DNA from: Eonycteris spelaea | Taxonomy: Eukaryota > Chordata > Mammalia > Chiroptera > Pteropodidae | Assembly: GCA_003508835.1 (NCBI GenBank) | Contig: PUFA01000068.1 | Span: 9,061,501-9,125,500 of the forward strand | Direction of reading: 5' to 3' | DNA: 64,000 nt | In this document: piece after piece, positions 43,641 to 56,094 of the stretch | Layout: each line of letters starts with the position of its first letter | Position numbering within the stretch: position 1 is the stretch's first letter | Notes under the pieces: generated by a model | The model's database searches: none | What the model saw: the letters and a program-made list of their open reading frames with translations, nothing else | What the model was told of the DNA's origin: nothing | Position numbers and translations under genes: made by a program

Positions 43641-44095
43641 TTTAATTTTTGTTCTCTGCAGATTCCTGGTTGTTGTTTTTGTTTTGTTTTGTTTGTTTTT
43701 CGGATAGTTCAGTGTGATGCATTTTAAAAATTAATTTTTAGGAATAGTTTATTTAGCTTTTTAATTGTTTTCTTTGGAATGGTCATTCAGAATATCTAAA
43801 CCACCTTACTTCTGGAAACCAAAGTCTCCCCCCTTCTATATTAAGACTAGAAGATAACTGCAGAAAACATATTTTTACATTCTTTTGGGACACTAGAAAT
43901 GGAAGATTCTGAGATATGCAACAATTAATATATAGTTTTATAAGTTTTCATTCTTGAGGTCTGTTAGATAATTTTTTCCTTATCTATGAGAAAATTTTTA
44001 GAATGTCATAAGGAAACTCATCTCTGTCTTGCAGAATTTGGTACTCTTACATGTTGTTTGTGTCAACATCCTCCTACCCCAGAACACCCCAATAT
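43641..44095. other. Mostly unique; T/G-rich simple run at 43,670-43,700
   Basis: A (TTTTG)n-like run follows the L1 fragment. Otherwise nothing recognised. Confidence 0.45.
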
Positions 44096-44099
44096 CCAG

Positions 44100-44735
44100 T
44101 AGTATTTTAAACTTTCACAGAGTTATAAAAATTGTAGATTGCTTGAGCTGAAAGGATCTAATTCTAATCCCTCTTCTCTCTACCACTGTGTCTTAAAGAG
44201 GAGTTGTTCATGGTTAAGTGACTGACTCAGGGTCACAGAAGGCGTCTGACAGCTAGGACTTTGGTTGCCTCGCTTCTGTCCCAGTGTACCTCCTACTTCC
44301 ATGTCCTTTCTCTCTTTGGACTTTCTGTGATCCATTAATGAGTTCTGAGCTGAGTCTTTTGAAAAGTTGCTATGGTGATTGATGAAGATGATCTGACACT
44401 GATACATTGGTCAGAGCAGAAGTAAAAATCCTCATCTAATTAACTACTTGAAAACCAAATAGAATTGGTCTTCCATATTTTACTCTACTCCTATCTCCCC
44501 TATTTATGGAGTCTTTTTAGGTAACGGAATGTTAGAGCTGGGGAGACTCTTGGGATCTTTTGGTCCAATCCCAAATTCCCTGCAGGGACATTTCGGAAAC
44601 CTTTGCCTGTGAGGTTTGCTATTCTTTATAAATGAGGAAACCGAAATCTAAAAGATGCAAATGGTTTCCCCTAGGTCATATAAGGTGTTCATAGCAAAAC
44701 CAGAGCTGTATCCAGGTCTTCTAATTCCTATTCTA
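44100..44735 (-). mobile_element. MIR-type fragments, antisense (two pieces)
   Basis: 'agtgactgactcagggtcac' at about 44,217 and 'ataaatgaggaaaccgaaat' with 'ccaggtcttctaattcctat' at about 44,628-44,730 follow the antisense MIR or a related core-SINE. Between them lies unassigned sequence. Confidence 0.4.
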
Positions 44736-44965
44736 GTGGAGGATTCCCATCGTACTAATGCATTACCTTTGCTCCTTGTCTTCAATTAAGCTCCACCCCT
44801 ATGGTCTGTGCTTTAAGGTTGTGAACTCTCCTAAGGGTGGTTTGCCTTTGAGAATAAGCCAGCACCTGCAGGGTTAATAGAAATTGAACAGTGAAGTGGG
44901 AGCCCTTTCTCCTCTTCTCAACTGGGGAGCTGCTGGGCTGTTTCACTTGCACCGCATGTGTTCCA

Positions 44966-44996
44966 TTATGGTGTAATGATATAATTACCAGTAATG
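44966..44996. promoter_or_regulatory. Cluster of homeodomain-type TAAT/ATTA cores (candidate)
   Basis: Four TAAT or ATTA cores fall in about 31 bp (at 44,964, 44,974, 44,983 and 44,992 approximately) in non-repeat DNA next to a triple TGC/CTG run. Homeodomain proteins bind such cores. Function is inference from motif density only. Confidence 0.25.
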
Positions 44997-45434
44997 CTGC
45001 TGCTGCTAGAGTAGTGGTGGAGAGGCAGCATTAAGGAAAAGACTAGCCCCAGTTCTCTCCTAAGAGCCATTTCAGCCCACTTCAGTCTATTAGATTGAAG
45101 ATGCTGGAAGGCGAATGACTTCAGCAGAGGAAAAGGTCAGATTTAAAAGCTTTTCTGGGCATGGTATTTATTGTTGCTTTTTTTGACCTTCAGAAAAGTC
45201 CCCTGTGTGTTTGTCCTTGATTCTTCCCTTTCTCATTAATTCTTCAAAGCTGTATTGCTGGCCAGGGCAGGTCTTTAGCATAGGTGGTTTCCTACGTGAT
45301 GTTATTTGAGAAGGCATACCCCCCTGCCCCTGCCCCAGTTCAGATCACCAGTCCTGTTGTCTTTCATACAGCCATTATAGTGTCCAAAGTCTTTTAACTC
45401 TTGAATATTTTAGTTTTCTGCATTTCTGTACTAA

Positions 45435-45506
45435 AACACACACACATATACATCTATAAACATACATACATATATATATACACACACACACACACACATA
45501 CACACT
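45435..45506. repeat. Compound (CA)n/(TA)n microsatellite
   Basis: Interrupted CA and TA arrays. The minus-strand frame across it is low complexity. Confidence 0.9.
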
Positions 45507-45918
45507 CTTCCACAAATATGCTTAGACCTAAACAATTTATGATATTTTAAAATACAGAAAAATAAGGAATAGGACCTAGTGCCTTGGGCAAAATCACTTA
45601 AGCTTTCTAAATATCTCTTCCAAAACATATGGTCTGCTACCTAATGATTATGAGGAAGTAATCATGGTCTCTGGAACATGGTAGACCCTTCCCAAAGTTT
45701 TCTTCCTTGGGAGGGCTAGCCATTATTCTTTTCATGGTATCAAGCACCTGCTGAATTCAAGGCACTGAGCTGATATGTACTGTGGGACATACAGAAGCAG
45801 TATCCTACTGTCAGGGAACGTTTCCTATTTGTTAATTTAATGAACACAAAGGAAAAAAACAAAGGAAAAGTGGCTTCGACATAGGTTATAGAAAGCACAA
45901 GCCAAGTTTTGTTGATGT

Positions 45919-46102
45919 CAGTTCTCAAGGTCCTATCCCTGGATCAGTAGTATCAGCGTCACATAGGAACCTGTTAGAAGTATACATCCCTTGGCCCCAA
46001 GCCAGATTTACTGAATCATAAATTCTAAGGATATGGGCTACAGTCTGTGTTTTACCAAGCCCACTAGTGATTCTGATGCATATTAAAGTTTGAGAACCAC
46101 CA
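45919..46102 (+). mobile_element. MER5A-type hAT-Charlie element
   Basis: Starts cagttctcaaggtcctatcc and ends with ttgagaaccaccag. Internal 'ctggatcagtagtatcagcg', 'taggaacctgttagaagta' and 'gtgattctgatgcatattaa' are in MER5A order. A short non-autonomous DNA transposon shared by all placentals. Confidence 0.85.
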
Positions 46103-46159
46103 GTTTATTTCATGTCTTGGTACTAGGAACCAGTTGGTAATATAAAATCCATTATGTTT

Positions 46160-46325
46160 ATCCAAAGCTGTAATGTCTAGTATAGTAGCAACTAGTCATG
46201 GGTGGCTATTAAATAAAATCAAATCAAATATAAAATAAAAGTAAAATTAAAAATTCAGTTTATCAGCTGCACAATTACAGGTGCTCAATAGACACATGTT
46301 GCTAATGGCTACTGTACCGGACAGT
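46160..46325. mobile_element. Second hAT-Charlie-type element, other family
   Basis: 'tagcaactagtcatgggtgg' near the start and 'caggtgctcaatagacacat' with 'ctactgtaccggacag' at the end form imperfect inverted halves around an AAAT-rich centre. This matches a Charlie-group MITE whose exact name I am not sure of. Confidence 0.6.
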
Positions 46326-46349
46326 AATTGAATAATACTGGGCTCAGAA

Positions 46350-46530
46350 CAATGGTCTTCAAACTTCAGCATGAATCGGACCACATGGAGAACCTGGTCA
46401 AGCATTAATTATGCAACCCAGTTGTAAGAGGCTCTGACACAGTAGGTCTGGAATCAGACTGAAGAAATGATGACAAATTCCCAGTGGTGATGCTGCTGCT
46501 GGTCCAGGGAGCACACTTTGAGAACCACTG
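46350..46530 (-). mobile_element. MER5A-type hAT-Charlie element, inverted relative to the first
   Basis: Starts caatggtcttcaaacttcag and ends cacactttgagaaccactg. Internal 'ctgacacagtaggtctggaa' and 'gtggtgatgctgctgctggt' match MER5A in reverse. Its orientation is opposite to the copy at 45,919. Confidence 0.85.
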
Positions 46531-49500
46531 GTCTAGAGTAAGGATTCTTGACATGAAACCTATGACTCACTGAAAATCAAAGGCGAAATATTGTACATAT
46601 CCATAGAATTAAGGTTACAGGAGATAGAGCCCATAGTTTTAATCTGATTCTCAAGTGGCTCAGCAGATCAACCAGGAGACCTTTTAAATGCAGTTAATAG
46701 AAAATCTGAATAATAGTAACTTAAATCTCAAGGACATAGATGTTCATTTAGCAAAGGAAGAGGCAGAAGTTCTTATCAGTGGCTCAAGCATGTCACCAAG
46801 AAAACCAAGTGCTTGACCTCCCCCAGAAAAACCCTTGTGTTTTTTGGTCAGAACTTGGTTACATGCCCACCTCTAGACCAGTCCTGGCAAGGACAATAGG
46901 GTTTACATGATTGCTTTAGACCAGTTGTGATTCAACCCCTGGAGCTGAGGGTTCTGCCTTCCCTGAGACCATGTGGTGTCTACCAGTTCTCTGAACAAAA
47001 TATGAGTTTTATAACAGGGATAAAGGGAGAAATGGCTATTGGGTTGATAGAGATCTGTGTCTGTCTCAGCAAGTGACCTAAAAAATGTAGAAACATCTGC
47101 TCTGCATCTTTTCGGCACATCACATGCTTTCAACTTGCGAGAAAAGTAGGGCCTGGACAAGCTCAGCTGTGAAGATTCACTTGGCTCTGTCCTCTCAAAC
47201 CTTATGGCGGGTCCGTGAAGCAGTTCTGCTCATAATAGGGGTGCGGTGGGGTTGGATTTAGGAACCTGATCCAGGCTTCTGGGATCAGCATCAAGTCAAC
47301 CTGAAAGCTAGCCCCCTCTGACTTTGGCCCCAGTTCGGAAAAGGGCTATTTCCTGGTTTCTTTGATTAAATTCCTGCCTTATACTTTGATTGTGTACAGA
47401 GTCTTGTTATCCTTTCTCTTTCACTACTCCTCTGAGAACTAGAGTTTAGGTCCTGAATTTTGAGACCAAACACTGGGATTCTGCTGCCAGATTTCCTGGT
47501 CCCCATTTACATGTCTGGATCTGTGCTCGTCTCCTCCCATCAGTGTGCTTCAGAAACTCTGCTTTGCTAAGTAAAGAGATCATGTCTAAAAATGTACCAT
47601 TTGAGTCGTCCATGTGGAAATGGTAAGTGAAGCTCTGAGAGTTAATGAGATCATTAAAGGAGATGATGTAAGAAAAGCTGAGAGCACCCACCCCAGCTTA
47701 TTGAATTGAATCAAGGGCCTGGTCATCTATGTTTTTATCAGTATACTCCACAAATCGATAGACCTACCACCGATCACACACAAATCAACACACATCAGTA
47801 GAGCTAATTGTGTTCCTTGCAGCCCTAGGAATCCAGTGAGATGCCTGATGAAAGGGATGATGGCAGCTGAGTTGACAGAGGTCTCCGCCTGTGTCCCCTA
47901 CCCCTGGAGCAGTTATGCTTTTATGTTTTATGTTTTGAATATTAGGGACGAAATTTTGTATGCAGAATAGAGGGATCTACTTCTTTAAAAAGTGAAAGGG
48001 CTGGGAGCACTGGCTAAATGGTGTCAAAGGTGCCTTCTAACACAGGCATTGAGCTCAAGGGCTGGAAGCTAGAGTACCTGTACTAGGCTATGTCACGCGA
48101 AACGTAAGCGTATGTAGTACTGTCCTATTTAAGAGCTAGAGCTCTGACTCCCTTGTTCTCCAGGGGTTTTGAGCTGATAGTCGCCTCAATCAGCAGCTGG
48201 ATACAGTACCCAATTGTTTGCAGCAAAAGTCCTGCAAGTCTGTTTCCTCTTATAGCTTCCTCCGCAGCTTCCCTCCCACATCCTCCCAGGACAGAAGTGG
48301 ACACAGGGGGGAATGTTTCAGTTCCCCTGTGGGGTTGTGTGTCTTCCCCTCAGACCCTTGTCCAGAACGCCTAGGGAATTTTTATTTTCCAAAGTTGCTT
48401 ACCAGAAACAATTTGGCAGAGCATAGTTCGGGGGAGGAGGCTCTAGCTAAATGAGCACAAAGCACATGTCCCTGTGGTGGATTTTAATGTGTGTGAAGAG
48501 GGATTGAGCAGAGAGCTTGCTCCATGGTAAAACTGCAGTTCAAGCTGAATCAGGATCAGAAATGAGGAACGACCTAAAATACTACAACGTACATTAGGGC
48601 GTCTAATCCCCGGCTCTCAGTAACACACGGGATTATGACAGAATTTCAGTGTATATTTGTACATACTTTTTAAAAGTTTTTATTTGGTAGTATAATTTAT
48701 ACTAATACAGTGAAAAGCTGCCTGCTTTTATAGTACAGATTTCAGAAACTAAAGTTCAGTTGCTGGGGAATAAAACAGGCAGCAGAGCGGTTCTCAAAGA
48801 GGAAGCGCATGAGCATCGTGAGGGTGTAGGGGGAAGATTATTTTTGGTTGTACACGGAGCACCTTTGTTAAAAGTTGAAAACCATGGTTAATCCAGTCTG
48901 AGGCTCACGAGGAAAAATGACCTGCCAGAGTTTCACCGAAGATTAGACAAAGTTAATCCCAGAACCCAGCTCTCTGCTCTCTGTCCACAGAGTTGGCCCG
49001 ATCCTGAACTACCCTTCTACTTCCGAGCTTCCCAGGGTTTCTCCCTGCAGCCCACGTTCTGCAGCTCAAGCCTTCTCCTAGATCTGTTGACCCGGATTTA
49101 GGGGAGGTGGGCTACAGCTGGTCTGAAATAGGAAGACTGCGAATTGATTTAAACTTTCAGCATGACCCATTTGCCACTTTTTCCACTGTGATGAATGAAA
49201 GTGCAGACAACAGAATGTTTCCCAAGACAGATGACTCAGAGAGAATAAGGAAAACCCAAAACAAGACAGCATGCGATTTGTTTTTGCTTTTAGAAAGCAG
49301 CATATTACAGAACTTCTTGATCCTTTCTTTCTTTTTTTTTTTACCTCTGTCATCTGTGACCCATTCGCCTATTCAGCCAAGATATTTTGGTGTTTTTTTC
49401 TCTGGGAAATCAGTGGGTGGGTGAATATGTAGAAGCCAAGAGTTAACAAAATACCAGCAGATGCTGGAGCCAAGGGAGAGGACTCTCCTCAGCCTCAGAG

Positions 49501-49640
49501 GCGTACTCCACCTACACCCTCCCAAGGCCTCTAGCAAAAAGACTGCTAACACTCCCTACGCGAGAGGATTTCCCAGTGCTGCCGAAGGAAATCTCCAGGA
49601 ACTCTTTCTGTCTTTGCCTTTCTGAGGATGCCCCAAGCCC
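46531..49640. other. 3.1 kb of unique DNA
   Basis: No transposon, RNA gene or exon recognised. Open frames at 46,903-47,160 (-), 48,153-48,454 (+) and 49,107-49,424 (+) show no domains and overlap frames on the other strand. It could contain conserved noncoding elements. Confidence 0.5.
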
Positions 49641-49689
49641 AGTAGAAAGTCACAGCATTGTTTTTGAAGACAAGCTCACCCAGTTTGAT

Positions 49690-49888
49690 TCAAGATTCAT
49701 TATTGACTCCAAATCAACCATTTACCATCTGGGAGGCTTCGAATGAGTTGCTTAAACGTTCTGAGCCTGTTTCCTCATCTGTGACAGATGCAGTAGTACC
49801 TACCTCACCAAATTTGACAGAATTGAGTAAGATAATGAATAGAAAGTACCTAGCACGTTGCCAAACATCTGATTGATACTCGATAAAT
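49690..49888 (+). mobile_element. MIR SINE fragment
   Basis: 'gagttgcttaaacgttctga', 'tttcctcatctgtgacagat', 'agtagtacctacctcacc' and 'gaaagtacctagcacgttgc' are MIR order from core to tail. Confidence 0.75.
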
Positions 49889-50025
49889 TAAAAGGTTTTT
49901 GCAATACCACCCCTTTCCTTAACAGCTTAAGTACAACTTTCTCTTTTCCCTGTGACCCTAAGATGGGGAACAGTAGCTTTCTGGCTTGATTCTAGTGGCA
50001 GTAGGAGTGGCAAAGTGGATTAATT
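49889..50025. other. Short unique spacer
   Basis: Nothing recognised. Confidence 0.4.
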
Positions 50026-50029
50026 TTTT

Positions 50030-51165
50030 TCCTTATCAACATTAAGGAAAATTTACACGCAATAAACTGCATCTGTTTAAATCCCATGAATTTGACAGTT
50101 GTTTATACCCATGAAATGACTGCTGCAGTCAACAGACAGAATATTTCTATCATCCCCCAAAAGATTCCTTTTGTCCCTGTATCGTCTGTCCCTTTGCCTT
50201 TGCCTTTCAGCCCAGGCAAGCACTTATCTGATGTCACTATAAATTAATTTTCATTTTGTGTGAATAGAATCATACACTTTTTCCTTGCTTCTTTAACTCA
50301 GAATACTGAGTTTTAGATGTGTCCATCTCGTACATATTTTACTGCTGAGTACCATTCCATTTTATGGATATCCATTATATGGATATCTGTTGATGGATGT
50401 TTGGGTTGTTTCCAGTTTCTGGCTATTTTAAATAAAGCTGATATGAACATTCATTTGCATGTCTTTGTATGTTTTTATTTCTCCTGGGTAAATATCCAGC
50501 AGTCAAATGGTTGGGTCACAGGGTAGTTGTTCAACATTTTCAGAAACTACCAAACTGTCTGTACCATTTTACGTTCCCACCAATAGTGTATGTGGTTTTT
50601 CAGTGACTCCACATCCTCACCAACACTTAGTATAATCAGTTTTTTCAGTTGTAGTTATTCTAATGGGGTTACAGGTAATAGTATTTCATTGTGGTTTTAA
50701 TTTGTGTTTCCCTGATATCTAATGATGTCAAACATCTTTTCATGGCCTTTTGTATATATCTTTTATGTAGGTTCTGTTCAAATCTTTTACTCATTTTAAA
50801 CATTTTATAGTTTATCTTATAACAGGAAGTTGTATAAGTTCATTACATGGTCTGGATACCAGCCCTCTGAAAGATAGAAGTATACAAATTTTTCTTACAG
50901 TCTGTGAAATGTGAATATTTTCTCCCAGTAGGACTTATCTTTTTATTTTTTTTAGTGGCACCATTTGAGGAGCAAACACTTTGAATGTTGATGGTCTGTT
51001 TTTTCTATTTTTCTTTTATGAGTTATGCTTATTTATCTACCTCAAAGTCACAAAGATTTTTCTCATATATTTTCTTCTGTGAGCGTTAGTTTTAGCTTTT
51101 ATACTTAGATCTGCAATCCATTTCAAGTTAATTTTTTGTATATTTGCAGTAAGGATTAATATGGA
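50030..51165 (-). mobile_element. L1 3' end and ORF2 tail, antisense
   Basis: Over 1.1 kb of reversed L1: 'tttgacagttgtttataccc', 'gatgtcactataaattaatt', 'gttgatggatgtttgggttg', 'ggtttttcagtgactccaca', 'tttcctgatatctaatgatg' style blocks, and 'tctgcaatccatttcaagtt' at the far end. Broken by many indels. Confidence 0.85.
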
Positions 51166-51169
51166 AATT

Positions 51170-51382
51170 ATTTTTTGAGTGTCTATTATGTATCAGGAAC
51201 TTTATCTAAATCTCAATAAATAAATGTTCTAAGGTAGGTGATTATCACCATTTTAATAATGAGGGAAATAAATCTTAGAAATATTAAGTAACTTGCTCAA
51301 ATCACACAACTAATTCAAGCCCATGATTTCCCTATGCCAAAACCGACATTCTTTCTACCCTATTATGCTGGCACTGTGTTTT
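51170..51382 (-). mobile_element. MIR SINE, antisense
   Basis: 'gtgtctattatgtatcagga', 'aaggtaggtgattatcacca', 'ttgctcaaatcacacaacta' and 'ccaaaaccgacattctttct' follow the antisense MIR from tail to head. Confidence 0.7.
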
Positions 51383-52138
51383 CAACATTGAATTGGAATC
51401 TATATAAAAAGTGGCCTGGTATATAACCTGTGAAGCGGATATAAAAAAAATAGGATGGTACTGCTATTCTGAGGACATTAATATCCCAAACCCAACCTTA
51501 TGACATGAACCACAGGGATGCCGGGAAACAAGGAGTTCCATGACAGCCCATTTGCTTAGGTCTATATCTCAGAAGCTATAAATACAACTCTCTTGGTGCA
51601 CTCTTGACAAGGAGACTTATTCTGAATTCTTTTTCCATTTTACAGCTGGTCCATCAAATATGAAGTTAAGTGCCTGGCCACACAGAAAGTTAATCCTAAG
51701 AGCACCCAGCTGGATGGCTGAGTCCCACTGTGTTTGGTTTAAGTTTTTATCTTTGGAAAACAAATAGTGAGTCAGCCTCCCATCTCTCCCTCTCTTCCTC
51801 ACCACCCCTTCTGGATTCTCTTAGATGCTGTGGTCACACTAGGTAAATAGTCTTTTCCATAAAACTTCCTTTGTGCCATGACAGAATAATGTGAGAGAAG
51901 GCCCCTGCTCTCAGATACTTAATGCTCTGCCTGCCCCTCCTTAAAAGAAAGGTCTATTTCAGGCTATTAACTTTTGTCATCTTTGAAGAATCTCTTGAGT
52001 CGTACTTAGCAGGACTATTTTGTTTCCTTAAAAAAAAAAATGTGGGAGGGAATGTGAAGATCACAGCTGTACCTCTCTGTTCTTGCTTTTCAACAAGGTA
52101 GCTTTGGTAAATTCACTCTCTTTCTTACTTTCTTTTCT
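51383..52138. other. Unique DNA
   Basis: Nothing recognised. Confidence 0.45.
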
Positions 52139-52139
52139 G

Positions 52140-52345
52140 CAAGGCAGTTTGGTATAGGGGAAGAACATAGGACTTTGCAGTGAGAAGTCTGTAGATTTAA
52201 ATCTAAACTCCAATATTTACATAGCCAAGAAATCACTCAATCTCTATGAGTTCAACTTCCTTTTCCTTGTCTGTGAAATGGGAATAACATGTCCATATAG
52301 GTTTGTTACAGAATGTCCATACAGGGTCTGGCACATGTGTCTGCC
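52140..52345 (+). mobile_element. MIR SINE
   Basis: 'cagtttggtataggggaaga' at the head, 'tcactcaatctctatgagtt', 'ccttgtctgtgaaatgggaa' and 'agggtctggcacatgtg' in order. Confidence 0.8.
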
Positions 52346-53005
52346 TGTATTACTTCTTCCTATTCTCTTTAGGTCTCTTTCTGAGGAGTGAGGATGTGGG
52401 ATACTCATAAAAAGTCTGAATAAGAGTATTTGAGACTTATAAGGAATATTTTTTGAGTACAGAGCCTTTTATATGGTACCTTAACAGATACACTGCTTTC
52501 TCTTTGGTGAGCTGGGCAGTCTCATTTCAAAGTCCAGCCATGGAGGTGAAACATTGTGGTCATTCTGCCTGTTGTTTCCTTGTAACTGTCAAGTGGATTG
52601 TCTTGGGTCTATGGAAGCAAAATCCACTGTGATGTGATTTTTTGCTAATGAGAAACTTATCTGATGGGCAAGAGTATGAGTTGAGAAAGAGATGGAGGAG
52701 AAAAGACTAATCCAGAGAGAATTAAGGCTAGGTTGATGGGAAGGAGAGGGGTACCCAGTTTTCACATTTGAAAAAGTTATAGATACTTCTGTCTTCTGAA
52801 ATACAGCCCTCATGTCACTCTGTCAGTAATGAGATGAGGACAAATCACTGTCTCTCAGTACCTTCTGGTTACCATGCCTTACAGCTGGCCTCAATTTCCT
52901 CTTTTTCAGGTGAGCCTCCTTTGCATTTCAGTTTGGGGGGCTGGCCTCTGTCTCACTTTTGCCCACTAAGGATTCTGTGCTCTCTCCAATCAGCATGTTC
53001 ACACC
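52346..53005. other. Unique DNA
   Basis: Nothing recognised. Confidence 0.45.
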
Positions 53006-53009
53006 TATA

Positions 53010-53112
53010 CATTTTTTAAGATACTGTTCAGGGTTTAGCTCTTCCAAAATGCCTCTCTTGACTATTCTGCTTCATTCGATGCTTCCTTGGCCATCCTAAC
53101 TCATTCAAGTAG
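53010..53112 (+). mobile_element. L2 fragment
   Basis: 'tgttcagggtttagctcttc' followed by 'caaaatgcctctcttgact' is L2 order. Confidence 0.5.
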
Positions 53113-53855
53113 CCTTGAGAACCTAAATCTGTGACTATTTAATGAGTACAAACTGCGTGTTGAGGAAGGGGATTGATTACAGATATAGAAGGGAGGCAGG
53201 ACAAGTGCCTAGCACTTAGATTTGACCATTCACTTTTCTCTCCTCACCAAGATTCCCAAGCCTCTGTAGAGTTGCCTCAGAAGTCTGGTGATTACTTTGA
53301 CTCTAACCTAAATCTCTCCCATTACCTAAGTGTAGCTCAAATTTTATTTCATTTTCCCAGGCTTCGTACTGTCTCCACAATTTTGGATGCAGTTTATGTC
53401 ACTGAACATTACAAATTTAAAAATGCTTGTTATAAACTTATAGGAAAATCCGATGGCTGCAGTGTGACTCACTCTTTGGAACACTTTGTACCATCAGAAC
53501 ATTGGGGCCTTAGTGTTCCTAGATAAGGAAATGGGCATCATTGAGTCATTAAAACCTCTTAGTCAGACTCTTATGCAGCTTACCACTTATGCCTAAAATT
53601 CTGTTTTCCCCTTCTTAATTATATACAGAATACTTTGACTCTCCGAAAAGTAAGAAAACTAGTCCCTTCCTATCTTAAGGTCTGTATTATGTGGCTAAAT
53701 AACTATTATAGTTAGATCTATAAAATAAGTCTTAAGTTTACCTGTGAATCAATTCTAAGAATTAAAAACCAATAAATATTCTTTGCTGTATTATAATTAT
53801 ATAAATGTTCACAGTTCTAGTCTGGCAATTGGGAAACAGATTATTTGACTGATTT
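53113..53855. other. Unique DNA
   Basis: A 117-codon frame at 53,173-53,526 has no recognisable domain. I do not call it a gene. Confidence 0.45.
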
Positions 53856-53859
53856 TTAT

Positions 53860-54030
53860 CACTATTTTGAACAACAGTACAATGGTCATCTTAATGCATG
53901 TCTGTATCTCTAGATATTTTCTTAAGATGGATTTCTGAAAGGAGATATACTGGTTCAGATTATATGAATTTCTTCATGGCTCTTGATATACATATTGACA
54001 AATTCATTCCAAAAAAGTAACAATTTATGT
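53860..54030 (-). mobile_element. Old L1 scrap, antisense
   Basis: 'tcttaagatggatttctgaa' and 'catattgacaaattcattcc' fit the antisense old L1 3' order. Confidence 0.5.
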
Positions 54031-54160
54031 TCTCAGTGGGCTATCCAATAAAAGATGGGAACAGTTATCCAAGAGTGCCAGATTCAATCTGAATTCTCTT
54101 TTGTGGGCCTTTTATCTCAACTTCTGGGGAAGGCCTGGCCTCTTTTAAGAATCACTTTTA

Positions 54161-54191
54161 TAAGCCTTAATTTTCTTAATTAAGCCTTAAT
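54161..54191. repeat. Direct repeat of taagccttaat
   Basis: Two exact 11-bp copies (54,161-54,171 and 54,181-54,191) with a 20-bp period, separated by an AT-rich linker that forms TTAATTAA at the second junction. Confidence 0.85.
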
Positions 54192-54239
54192 GAGGTCCTG
54201 AAGTAATGTATATGAAATCTCGCTGAAGGCAATATTTTC

Positions 54240-54685
54240 ATTAATTCATTTCAACAAGTGTTTAAAAGCCTCCTACTTTTACTAAGTACATGTACTATAT
54301 GAAGAACTATGGGGAATGTCCAAAAGATATAGACCTTGGCCTCAAAACTAATTTCTAATGAAGAGAATCAAATGGAAAAGAAGACACACTCATAAGAAAC
54401 TGTCTTTTCGTTATTTCTAATAAGAGGTACAAAGGGTTAAACGGGTTTACATGGGCAAGGTTTGCATTTCATTTAAAAGATCAAAGAAGGCAGCCTAGAG
54501 GAGCTGGCATTTAAGGCAGACCTTGAAGGAGGAGTATAATTTCATCATAGTTGGGGAGTGGGGAGTGGGTGCATGAGGTACGAGGATGGGCTTGAGCAGA
54601 GGCACAGGGGTGAGTTCTAGGCAGATCAGTGGACAAGCTTTCACTAGAGTGCCAGCAGAGGGTAAGCAGAGGGTAAGGTAGAAAT
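54240..54685. mobile_element. Ancient interspersed repeat, family not assigned
   Basis: 'catttaaggcagaccttgaa' and the segment before it repeat the pattern of 16.4-17.0 kb: a terminal 'tttcaacaagtgtttaaaag', then a region of 'gcctagaggagctggc'. Confidence 0.4.
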
Positions 54686-55450
54686 TTCTTTAAGTATATT
54701 TATTTTCATGTGCTACAGAATGAGATGCTTTCTATTTTTATTTCTGCTCAGTTTTCAAAAGGGAATGCAGAGAGAAATCATTTTACTCACTTTTGGCTCT
54801 GGCCAGAATGGATTCGGCAAAGTTTATCTTGTCCTTAGGGACTAGAATACAATATCTTTCTACTGGCCTTTCTCCCCCAAAGAAGTTGGAAATTCTGAGA
54901 CGTTTTTACACAGTTCTGATTCCATGACACACCACACTTATCCCATCAAATGATAACTTGCATCAGAAATATTGAGGAGTGGTCAGAGGAAGAAGACTGC
55001 TGAAAAGAAGAATAACTGAGACGAGGATAGGCTGGCGGTTGATAGAGAGAGAGAATAGTGTGAGAATAGTGAGAGAATGCTTTGGTGTCATCATGAAAAG
55101 GTGAGGAATTGTGTGAAACAAAGACAAGGAATCTGCTTTCTGTTCATCTCCCTAGCCGCCTTCTAGGAGTTCACTGTCTTTGGGCTGTTCTCTGGCAATT
55201 GAAAACCATGCTGGGTATCACCCACCTCCCTCCTGACCACGATACCCAAGATTTTTTTCATAGTAACATTCATGATTCTTTTCTTTCTTTTTGTTGCCTA
55301 TAAAATGAATTCAAATTCCTGTGCTTGACTTTCAGGATACCCCCAGCCCGCCTAGCAGCTTGCGTTTACCATCTTACTTTCCGTCGTACCCCAGTATTGT
55401 AACCTTGAGTCATTCTGTGACTTAAGGTCTCTCATCCACTTCTTCCAACA
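54686..55450. other. Unique DNA
   Basis: Nothing recognised. Confidence 0.45.
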
Positions 55451-55454
55451 GAAG

Positions 55455-55600
55455 TATCTTGTTCATTTATTTATTCAACAAACTTTTATTGAATGCCTAT
55501 TACATGTCATTTCTTCCGTAAACATTTATTAAGCAACTGATATGTTCTAGGCCTTGTTTTCAGGGTATATGAATAGAGGATAATATTGGTAAGTGGGAAA
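55455..55600. mobile_element. Old repeat scraps, two similar pieces
   Basis: 'tattcaacaaacttttattg' and 'taaacatttattaagcaact' are two starts of the same common old-repeat pattern, 60 bp apart. Confidence 0.4.
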
Positions 55601-56094
55601 GACCATGAGATATATTTGAGGAAATGATACGATATACTAAATGTAGGTGTGACAGGAGGTGCCCATGTAGTCCCCTCAAATGATCATTGTCTTTTGGATA
55701 TGCTTGCTGGATAACTAATAGACACTGGGGATCAAGGCTCAGGTAGTGTTTAGATTCAATTCAAATATGTTGCCAAATGGAGATGATGATAGAAGCAACC
55801 ACACTGGTCGTGAATTGGCGTGATCAGCTCCAGGACTGCTACTGATTTCTTAAGAGGTATGAGTTATTGCCTCTTCTGATTGATCTTAGCAATATGGGCA
55901 ACAGTGTCACTCTGCTTATTCCCAATAGCACTATTGGAGTCTGTTTCCTAGGGCCCTTTTTTTTTAAATGGTGACTCCCAAAGAGCAGATTCTGAGAAGC
56001 TGGTACATACTTGCCAGCCATATTGGCTCAGTTCCCATTCCCTAAATGAGCCTTGTCCTTCCTGCCTGCATGACATTGCTCGTCAGTGTGGTGG

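Noticed and set aside
53173..53526. 117-codon plus-strand frame as a small gene
   Set aside because: No domain, signal or exon context, and frames of this length are expected by chance in 64 kb.
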